In this document: positions 1-5,920 of the stretch, in pieces
Layout: each line of letters begins with the position of its first letter
How positions within the stretch are numbered: the stretch's first letter is position 1
NCBI GenBank assembly: GCA_027016475.1
Contig: JALUTL010000389.1
Span: 1-7,969 of the forward strand
DNA length: 7,969 bases
Source: Candidatus Heimdallarchaeota archaeon
Lineage (GTDB): Archaea; Asgardarchaeota; Heimdallarchaeia; Heimdallarchaeales; Kariarchaeaceae
Reading direction: 5' to 3'
Position numbers and translations under genes: made by a program
Notes under the pieces: generated by a model
What the model was told of the DNA's origin: nothing
What the model saw: only the letters and a program-made list of their open reading frames with translations
Databases searched by the model: none

Positions 1-89
1 AAACATTTATTAGAGCCGCTGAGAATGGAGAAAACATATCGTCTCAATGAGTGAGAATCCTAGTAATAGGTTCAAAAACTGTAGAACAT

Positions 90-563
90 TTAAGGTAAGT
101 GCTTGCTGATCTGATTCACCAAAAATTGAAATTGTGGTGTGCCCTTCAATGCATCCAAAAAGTTGGCGAATCCGGCCTTCTTATACATGTTTTTTATATG
201 GCCTGAAGGATATCCATTGACTGAATTTGGAAGGTTGAATTTGTTTGCTTTTACTCCGTTCTGTTGGGCGACCCAATAAAGCCATCCTTCCAAATCCGGA
301 TCAATTTCTATGAAAAGGGCTTTATGAAACTTATAAACAGACAAATTTTCATTTGTAGTTAATAACTTCGCTTGATTCAAACGTTTAGTTAATGTTTCAT
401 GATCCTTGTCAACTACTCCTATTCCAGTTCGATTCTTTTCTACCTTTCTGATAACCCTAACTTTGTCTCCTGCGTGATTGATCGTTACTGTTCTCGAGGT
501 CAATTGATTGATGATTTGTTTGAAAAGAAATTTATCATTGTAACATTCAACATAGATATACAT
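90..563 (-). CDS. Small TOPRIM-like protein, probable partner of the ATPase
   Basis: This 157-residue protein opens with YVECYNDKFLF (4-14), which resembles the first TOPRIM motif (a conserved Glu after a hydrophobic strand, here E6), and has GIGVVDKDHE (47-56), which resembles the DxD motif (D52, D54). The usual Gly after the Glu is Cys7. The second half, FIEIDPDLEGWLYWVA (84-99), LPNSVNG (111-117), and a Lys-rich helical C-terminus with NFLDALK and FQFLVNQI, recalls an uncharacterised family of short proteins with a P-x-LE-x-W core that I remember being encoded beside AAA15-type ATPases. TOPRIM folds in such pairs are often metal-dependent nucleases, for example in OLD, Gabija and PARIS. 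No CARF or SAVED sensor, signal peptide or membrane segment is visible. The assignment is by motif reading only; a non-catalytic TOPRIM or another Rossmann-like fold remains possible. Confidence 0.6.
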   Translation of the reverse strand: MYIYVECYNDKFLFKQIINQLTSRTVTINHAGDKVRVIRKVEKNRTGIGVVDKDHETLTKRLNQAKLLTTNENLSVYKFHKALFIEIDPDLEGWLYWVAQQNGVKANKFNLPNSVNGYPSGHIKNMYKKAGFANFLDALKGTPQFQFLVNQISKHLP

Positions 564-571
564 GGCTCTGG

Positions 572-579
572 TTCCCCCT
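572..579 (-). promoter_or_regulatory. Ribosome binding site of the TOPRIM-like gene
   Basis: The minus strand reads AGGGGGAA, ending 8 nt before the ATG at 563 and overlapping the ATPase stop codon (TAG at 580-578). Translation of the small gene is therefore probably linked to that of the ATPase, which fits a two-subunit system. This is the clearest ribosome site of the last two genes. Confidence 0.6.
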
Positions 580-1606
580 ATTCCCCAAAAAAAGCTTCAT
601 AGTTCATAAGCAAGTCATTTTGATAAATCGACTGAACCTGTTCTTTGTCCAATAATTTGAAATCTGAACGCAAGTCCTTAAGGCGTGGGATGTAAATGTT
701 CAAGTCATTAAAATCGGATTTTGCAACAATGCTTTCCAGAAAGTATGGGTTATGTGTTGTAAGTATGATTTGGTTATGTTTATTTGGCCAATTCCCAACT
801 ATGTCCTCTCCTATGTTGATTACATGTGATGGAAACATGAACACTTCCGGTTCATCAAAACACAGTATGGCGCTTTGATTGGAAAGCAAAGCCATGTAAT
901 AATACAATGACAATCTTAATGTATCTGAGAGAAGAACAAAAGGGAAGTGTACAATATAGTCCTCTTCTTGCTTCTGGAACAAGATATTTCTTTCTGCAAT
1001 TTCAAAGACTACCCTGTATCCAAAGAAAGAAAAAAGCTCTGCTACGAAGTCTCTATTTGATTTGGAATACCAAATTGTCTGAAACAGGTTGTTTCCATTT
1101 GGAGGACGCAATGACCTGTCTTTGACATTTGATGAGATGTCCTCTGCTTCGCTGGTTCTGGCAAAGTTGTAGAATTTGATGGATTTGAGGTCTTGAAGTG
1201 CCTTGAAGTCCATTGCTATCAATTGCCCATCGTAGCCGATTTCTGCAAAAGTACGGTCTTGATTGGGGTCTGATATCGTTAGACCATTTTCATCTCCTGA
1301 AATTGTGCATTGAAACTCTTTCTTTTCGCCATTATCATCATAGGTCAATGAAAACTCAATAGAGTTTTCGAAGTTCCTGTCATAGAACAAATCAACGAAG
1401 GAATGAAACCGGATGAATTTGCGAAGATACTCTCCGTAATGGTTCTCATCAAAATTGGCAAAGCTTCCCAAGAATGCCAAGGCTTCAATTACATTTGATT
1501 TGCCTGTGTTTGTGTCTCCGATGAACACATTGATCTTGTTGAACGTAAACTTTACATCCTTCAGGCTTTTGAAATTTTTAATCGTAATTTCTTCAATGTA
1601 CATCAT
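578..1606 (-). CDS. AAA15/AAA_21-type ATPase (ABC/SMC-like), CRISPR-adjacent
   Basis: This 342-residue protein is an ABC/SMC-like ATPase of the broad AAA15/AAA_21 group, whose members are common in antiphage systems. It starts with ITIKNFKSLKDV (8-19), the usual first strand and Q-loop-side lead-in. Walker A is GDTNTGKS (30-37), the signature-like region reads LLSDTLR (225-231), Walker B is AILCFDEPE (246-254) and the H-loop is LTTHNP (282-287). It therefore should bind and hydrolyse ATP as a dimer. Unlike OLD nucleases it has no C-terminal TOPRIM domain; the protein ends about 55 residues after the H-loop. The next gene, 14 nt away, is a TOPRIM-like protein and looks like its partner. The tandem ATGATG start has no clear ribosome site. 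GC in sampled lines is near 33-35%, below that of most of the cmr genes. ATPase identity is secure; the biological role is unknown. Confidence 0.9.
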   Translation of the reverse strand: MMYIEEITIKNFKSLKDVKFTFNKINVFIGDTNTGKSNVIEALAFLGSFANFDENHYGEYLRKFIRFHSFVDLFYDRNFENSIEFSLTYDDNGEKKEFQCTISGDENGLTISDPNQDRTFAEIGYDGQLIAMDFKALQDLKSIKFYNFARTSEAEDISSNVKDRSLRPPNGNNLFQTIWYSKSNRDFVAELFSFFGYRVVFEIAERNILFQKQEEDYIVHFPFVLLSDTLRLSLYYYMALLSNQSAILCFDEPEVFMFPSHVINIGEDIVGNWPNKHNQIILTTHNPYFLESIVAKSDFNDLNIYIPRLKDLRSDFKLLDKEQVQSIYQNDLLMNYEAFFGE

Positions 1607-1645
1607 GCTGTAGGAAACACATGTCGTTTTGAATTTTTCGTAGAC

Positions 1646-2791
1646 TTATGGAACAACTGCTCTTTTCTTTGGGAAACGGGGTTTATTCAGCTTGTCCACT
1701 CCGTCAAGGAATTTGTCAAGAACCGACCAATCCGGTCTGGCCTGCACTGAGTTGGATATTTTTCGTGATGAGATTTTTATTTTGATGTTTTGTGGCAGGA
1801 ACTGTGACCGTAAAATCAGCGAGACCGCCGCATATGATCTGTCCCCGACCTTGTGGATCTTGATGAACAGAGGAGAGGCACGGCGATTAATTTCCTTTGA
1901 ATCAGGCTCAACACTTGCCTTGAATTTGCTTGAGGAAAAAAAGTAGTTGTGCGGCAGCCCAAAATTGACCCGGTCAGGATGGTCTGTTGGTTTCTTTCCA
2001 TACTGCATATCCTTGATCAAGTCATGGTCTTTCTTGAAGTTCCTTTCAGCGGGCCTGTTCATCACTCTTCCGTTTCTTCCCCAGCTTCTGTAAAGCACCA
2101 TGCGTTCACCGATTATATTCAGCAGCTCAAGTGCATCCGTACCTGTGTCAATGATGTCAATTCGTGTCTGGCTCGAGAAGGCGGAAAACGGAGGCATTCC
2201 TCTCAAGTTGCTGAATCTGTTGGCTGCAAAAAAGTTTTTGATGAGCTTCTCCAGTTTTCCTGCATTCCTTGGTTGCTCGTAGACTATTTCGTTGTCAAGG
2301 GTTAGCTTCCTGACTGAAAACGATCCATACCCCTTTCGTGATTTTGACCCCATGTTTCCGAATAGGGCAAATGCAGTCAGTGCTTGCTTCAGTAATTCCA
2401 GTTGGTCATTGGAAAGGCCTTTGCAGAATATGGAAATTCTTCCAGTGGTAGAAGGCGGAATATATCTTCTGGTTGTATTTCCTCTGAAACCCACTGCGCA
2501 GTACCCAAGATAGATCAAGCCATATTTGTTCTTGAATTGAACGGGTGTCCTTCCTTTCCGGTAGCTTTCCAGGTTCAGCGTAATTCTAGATGCCTTTTCC
2601 GTGGAGCCGAATATGCCATCCTCTTCAATTCTTAGTTTGTTTATGCTTTGGTATTTGGCAAAAGTCACTGCCCTCCACCAAAATCGCAGGACTCCTTTGA
2701 AGCTTTGGAGCCTGAATTCTGTGGATTTCTGGTTTGCTCCGGCCATGAACATGGGTGTTATGATTTCAAAGTCTAGGGTAAATTTACTCAT
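1646..2791 (-). CDS. cmr1: Cmr1, head RAMP subunit of the Cmr complex
   Basis: Cmr1 is the Cas7-like RAMP protein at the head of the Cmr complex, near the 3' end of the crRNA. The 381-residue protein has the defining N-terminal signature ITPMFMAGAN (11-20) followed by SFKGVLRFWWRA (30-41), then IFGST (60-64), and a glycine-rich loop FGNMGSKSRKGYGS (144-157). The second half contains YRSWGRNGR (234-242), NFGLPHNYFF (276-285) and RRASPLFIKI (303-312), which also fit the family. The frame stays open upstream to 2992, but that part lies inside cmr6 and is basic low-quality sequence. The ATG at 2791 overlaps the cmr6 stop as ATGA and follows a GGAGG (2801-2805), so this start is secure. It is the last cmr gene, and 39 nt separate it from the ATPase. 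Confidence 0.96.
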   Translation of the reverse strand: MSKFTLDFEIITPMFMAGANQKSTEFRLQSFKGVLRFWWRAVTFAKYQSINKLRIEEDGIFGSTEKASRITLNLESYRKGRTPVQFKNKYGLIYLGYCAVGFRGNTTRRYIPPSTTGRISIFCKGLSNDQLELLKQALTAFALFGNMGSKSRKGYGSFSVRKLTLDNEIVYEQPRNAGKLEKLIKNFFAANRFSNLRGMPPFSAFSSQTRIDIIDTGTDALELLNIIGERMVLYRSWGRNGRVMNRPAERNFKKDHDLIKDMQYGKKPTDHPDRVNFGLPHNYFFSSSKFKASVEPDSKEINRRASPLFIKIHKVGDRSYAAVSLILRSQFLPQNIKIKISSRKISNSVQARPDWSVLDKFLDGVDKLNKPRFPKKRAVVP

Positions 2792-3531
2792 GTTGCCTTT
2801 CCTCCGAGTTTTTTCATTTTGATTCTGCCATAGCCCACTGCCGTTTTTCCACCGATGCCGTAATTTTTGAGCCACTCTTCGAGCATGGCTTCTGCGTCTT
2901 GTGTACTTTTTCCTGATCTGTGAATGATTCCCCAAAGGAACTTTGAACCTTTGGAAATGACCACAAACTGGATAGGAATGGGGTTGAACCAATCTCCTGG
3001 CGGTGTCTTGCCATTTGACGCATAGTACGGCTGATAGTGGGGGGTCATGATGTCTATCTTCATTTTGATTTCTCTGGGAATTGCATCAAGAAAGATTAGC
3101 TCGTCCACTTGCTTGGGTTCTTCCTTGTTTGAAATTTTATGTTTTTCATTGAGTGCCGCTTTCCAGATTCCCTTGATAGTGGTACCAGGAATGAATGGCA
3201 GGCCCTGTGAATGGTCAAAGGTGAAGCCGTTCTCCATTGGGTGGGCATTTCCCATGCCGATGATAAGGTCTGAAATGCATTCCAGCTCAAAAAGAGTTCC
3301 TTTGAGTTCTGAAACCATTTTCCAATATCGTTGCTCGTATTCTTGGGAAGGTTGCTGTCGGTTGAATTCACTGATGAAGGCATTTGTCCAGCCATCAGAC
3401 TTCTCCATTTCTTTTCCTTTTTTCCAAGGAAAATATTTGTTGAACACAAGCCCCATGTTTGCTGAACTGTTGATTGATGACCATTTTTGCTTGGGAAGGG
3501 GAACCGTTTCATTTGATCTGTATTGAATCAT
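2788..3531 (-). CDS. cmr6: Cmr6, Cas7-type RAMP subunit near the crRNA 3' end
   Basis: Cmr6 is a Cas7-like RAMP protein that, with Cmr1, caps the head of the Cmr complex. The 247-residue protein shows LIIGMGNAHPMENGFTF (89-105), LPFIPGTTIKGIWKAAL (111-127), FLDAIP (147-152), the MTPHYQPYY segment (162-170), PPGDW and NPIPIQFVV (177-191), and the glycine loop GIGGKTAVGYGR (225-236). All are standard Cmr6 landmarks. The open frame runs upstream to 3705, but the extension only reads through cmr5 in another frame. The ATG at 3531 is preferred because it overlaps the cmr5 TGA as ATGA and is preceded by GAGAGG. Its own stop overlaps cmr1 in the same way. Confidence 0.96.
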   Translation of the reverse strand: MIQYRSNETVPLPKQKWSSINSSANMGLVFNKYFPWKKGKEMEKSDGWTNAFISEFNRQQPSQEYEQRYWKMVSELKGTLFELECISDLIIGMGNAHPMENGFTFDHSQGLPFIPGTTIKGIWKAALNEKHKISNKEEPKQVDELIFLDAIPREIKMKIDIMTPHYQPYYASNGKTPPGDWFNPIPIQFVVISKGSKFLWGIIHRSGKSTQDAEAMLEEWLKNYGIGGKTAVGYGRIKMKKLGGKAT

Positions 3532-3965
3532 GTGTCTGGCCTCTCTATCATGGCATTGGCGAACCGCTTGACCCATTGGAGAAAATGGATTGCTTCCTCT
3601 TGGGCTCGCATGTATGTCATCTGGTCTGCTGTAATTATCTCGTTGATCACCTGAAGTGGGATATTGTCTGCTACCTTTTTGTTGAATACCTGTTGGAGTA
3701 GCCATTCGCCAACCATATCATAAAGTGCTTTATGTGCCTTTTCATCGTCTTTTGTTGGACTTTGTCCCACCTTGCCGTTTGCCGCCTCCATTGCAAGCGC
3801 CTGTCCAAGTCCGTTTCGGACAATGATTGCAGGGAGGCTTTCAGCATAGCTTCTGAATTTCTTGGCAACTTCATCCTTTTTTTCTGCAATGGGAGTTACT
3901 TTATCCAAAGCGTATTTTGCCCGTTGATGATCCAATGTAGTGGTTTCCATTGCTTCATCCCTCAT
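3528..3965 (-). CDS. cmr5: Cmr5, small helical (Cas11) subunit
   Basis: Cmr5 is the small all-helical subunit that forms the second filament in the complex and lines the target-RNA groove. The 145-residue protein has the family's typical pattern: DHQRAKYAL near 12-20, LPAIIVRNGLGQALAM at 44-59, and near the C-terminus AQEEAIHFLQWVKRFANAMI (121-140). It is predicted helical, with no Cys or catalytic motif. The ATG at 3965 forms an ATGA with the cmr4 stop and has a GAGG upstream, so I prefer it over the Met at residue 6. The stop forms an ATGA with the cmr6 start. Residues 64-78 look like a polar loop between the two helical blocks. Confidence 0.95.
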   Translation of the reverse strand: MRDEAMETTTLDHQRAKYALDKVTPIAEKKDEVAKKFRSYAESLPAIIVRNGLGQALAMEAANGKVGQSPTKDDEKAHKALYDMVGEWLLQQVFNKKVADNIPLQVINEIITADQMTYMRAQEEAIHFLQWVKRFANAMIERPDT

Positions 3966-4801
3966 AGTTCAACCTCGCTGAAGAGGCAAAGTCCCTGTCC
4001 TACTGTCTCGTTTCCGCCCAATTGGACGTATTCCCTCTTGATTTTCTTCAGCAGTAGATCATCCTCTGTGTTTCTTGTGAAAACGAGCGAGTAGAACAAG
4101 GTGTCTGTAGCAACCCATTCCTCATACCAAAGGCCATTGCTTGTCTTCTTATTTTCATCCAATTTGTTCCTTGCCTGTATCATAAGCCCATATTTTGCGA
4201 ACCATTTGAAGTCCTCATCACTTAGTACAATCAGCTGATTTTCCAGTCTTGCTTTTGTGCTATCATGGGGGATGAATTTCTTTATTGCTTCAACTATATC
4301 ACTGAAGCCATCGTCCTTCGTTCGGGTAAACTCCCTGTCTTCCAATACCACACTTCCATGATCCTTCCCAACATATTGGTTGGCTGAAACAGTTGGAACA
4401 GGTATGCATTTTTCAAGTCCCAACAATTGAAGATCCCGGTTGAGCCGTTCAAGGATGTATGGGCATGTCACCCAAAAGTACGTCTTGGACAGGCTTCGTA
4501 CGGGGAGCAGCAACAGCCTTCCGTCAGAAAATATGACGTTGCCTGCTGAATCCGGCACACCAAAGGAGTCTTTGAATGGATGGTTTTTCATTTCATCCGA
4601 AGAGGATCCTGCTTTATCCGGCGAATTTTGGATATTTTTTCCAAAATGGTGCCTTAGGCTTCCCTTGATCCCTGTACCCGGAATAAATGGGTATTCTGTT
4701 ATTCCTTCTCTTGCAAAGGGAAGATCAACAAAGGATTCAGACCTCCCTATGCCCACATGCATCTGCGTTTCCGCAAAAATTGATAGCAATTTACCGTTCA
4801 T
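3962..4801 (-). CDS. cmr4: Cmr4, Cas7-type backbone subunit and target-RNA slicer
   Basis: Cmr4 polymerises along the crRNA and cuts bound target RNA at 6-nt intervals in studied Cmr complexes. The 279-residue protein has the classic N-terminal run: HVGIG (15-19), VDLPFAREG (25-33) and the IPGTGIKGSLR glycine loop (40-50). The Asp of VDLP is residue 26, the same number as the catalytic Asp described in Pyrococcus furiosus Cmr4, so RNA slicing should be intact. FSDGRLLLLPVRS (91-103) and LWYEEWV (224-230) are further family signatures, and LGGNETVGQG (261-270) is the C-terminal RAMP glycine loop. A GGTGAT site lies just upstream, within the end of cmr3; the two genes are separated by 6 nt. Its TGA overlaps the cmr5 ATG as ATGA. 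Confidence 0.97.
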   Translation of the reverse strand: MNGKLLSIFAETQMHVGIGRSESFVDLPFAREGITEYPFIPGTGIKGSLRHHFGKNIQNSPDKAGSSSDEMKNHPFKDSFGVPDSAGNVIFSDGRLLLLPVRSLSKTYFWVTCPYILERLNRDLQLLGLEKCIPVPTVSANQYVGKDHGSVVLEDREFTRTKDDGFSDIVEAIKKFIPHDSTKARLENQLIVLSDEDFKWFAKYGLMIQARNKLDENKKTSNGLWYEEWVATDTLFYSLVFTRNTEDDLLLKKIKREYVQLGGNETVGQGLCLFSEVEL

Positions 4802-4807
4802 TTCATA

Positions 4808-5920
4808 TCACCATGTTCCAATGATGTATTGGCCAAAACCGAATCTTCGGTACTGCCCGATTCTGTTTCCTGTTCCGGCAAGAATCTCATTTTCCATGGA
4901 TTCTGCCGCTCTAAAGAAAAAGACGCTTCCTGCTGGGATGAAGGCGTCCAATTGCAATGGTTTTGATGAAAACATGTCCCAGCCCCCAATTCTGATGTAC
5001 TTGCCGACTGAAGAGCCAATGAAGTCAATATCAGGCAATTGCAAGTCCTTTTTCAGTGCGTTCACCACATTGGTTTTTTCTGTCTCATTTGCTGCCGATG
5101 GTGTGTAATGGCTGACAAAATAGACGAAGAACCTGCAACCATTGCTGTCCTTGTTCAGGTTCCTGATTTTTGGAAGGGAAAATTCCTGATTGTCCGTTTG
5201 GATCACTCCAACTCTGCTTTCTCCTCCAAGTGGTGTAACCATTTGTGAAGGCAGTTCCAATGACAAGCCTGTCAGCATCATGACCAACCTGACATCATCA
5301 TTCAGACGGATGAACTGCCTTGTGAAGAAGCCCCGTTCATCAGCTGCACTTTTCTTGCGCAACTTCAGGAAAACCCCCGGCTGGTATTCCTCGGCATGGA
5401 AACAATTCTCTGATTTGAGGTCGAGATCATCAGCTTTTGCATCTTGAAGGTTCAGCAATCCTTTGAGGGCCTCAAGCGAAATATATCTCTGCTTCAGGAC
5501 ATCATACTTCTCATTGTCATCAGGTTTCAATGCATAGACAGGGCTGTCAGCACCAAGCATCGACATTTGATGATCCAAATCTGGCTTAATGGCATCAATG
5601 GTCTTGTCAGGTTTGCTGACCAGAAACAGTGGTGCCTGAACATATAATCTGCTCTGCTTTTCAATGTATGGCCCCATAAATTCAAGTGGTTCTATGTCAT
5701 GGATTCCAGAACCCAAATTGCGTTTCATTTCATCAGTCCATGACGAGCCATTCCAACCAAAATGATCTCTTGCAACAGCCGCCCTGAATGCTCCTGAAAG
5801 TGTGAATGCACTTGGCGGAAATTGGCTGTCCACCATTTCCCACATTTTGGAAAACCTGTCAAACGGTGAGTTGGTTCTGAAGAACAGACGGTCTACCTGT
5901 TCAAACGTAATCCTAAGCAT
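4808..5920 (-). CDS. cmr3: Cmr3, Cas5-group RAMP subunit that caps the crRNA 5' end
   Basis: Cmr3 is the Cas5-like protein that, with Cas10, holds the 5' handle of the crRNA at the foot of the Cmr complex. The 370-residue protein shows the family landmarks: FFRTNSPF near residue 13, FPPSAFTLSGAFRAA at 34-48, LGGESRVGV (231-239), the GGWD motif (312-315) with PAGSVFFF (329-336), and a C-terminal GFGQYIIG loop. I took the ATG at 5920, which overlaps the cas10 stop by 8 nt. A TTG two codons upstream (5926) is the alternative: an AAGGAG at 5940-5945 is 13 nt from the TTG and 19 nt from the ATG, neither ideal. An in-frame TAA excludes any earlier start. The low distance to cas10 suggests translational coupling. 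Length is normal for the family. Confidence 0.95.
   Translation of the reverse strand: MLRITFEQVDRLFFRTNSPFDRFSKMWEMVDSQFPPSAFTLSGAFRAAVARDHFGWNGSSWTDEMKRNLGSGIHDIEPLEFMGPYIEKQSRLYVQAPLFLVSKPDKTIDAIKPDLDHQMSMLGADSPVYALKPDDNEKYDVLKQRYISLEALKGLLNLQDAKADDLDLKSENCFHAEEYQPGVFLKLRKKSAADERGFFTRQFIRLNDDVRLVMMLTGLSLELPSQMVTPLGGESRVGVIQTDNQEFSLPKIRNLNKDSNGCRFFVYFVSHYTPSAANETEKTNVVNALKKDLQLPDIDFIGSSVGKYIRIGGWDMFSSKPLQLDAFIPAGSVFFFRAAESMENEILAGTGNRIGQYRRFGFGQYIIGTW

Noticed and set aside
1..37. Start of a further minus-strand gene (ATG at 37) running out of the window
   Set aside because: Only twelve codons are visible, with a poor ribosome site; nothing supports it.
42..56. Small hairpin (TCTCA, 5-nt loop, TGAGA) after the last gene, as a terminator
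   Set aside because: The stem is only 5 bp and is not followed by a clear T-run on the minus strand.
1..58. Direct repeat TGAGAAT at 20-26 and 52-58 as a CRISPR repeat pair
   Set aside because: Seven bases are far too short for a repeat unit and no third copy exists; there is no array in the window.
2792..2992. Possible 67-residue N-terminal extension of cmr1
   Set aside because: It lies wholly within cmr6 in another frame, is Arg/Lys-rich without family match, and the ATGA start with GGAGG at 2801-2805 is much better.
3532..3705. Possible 58-residue N-terminal extension of cmr6
   Set aside because: It lies within cmr5 in another frame; the ATGA junction and GAGAGG site support the start at 3531.
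4440..5108. Open frame of 222 codons on the plus strand
   Set aside because: It lies opposite cmr4 and cmr3, has no family features, and its composition follows the antisense of strongly conserved genes.
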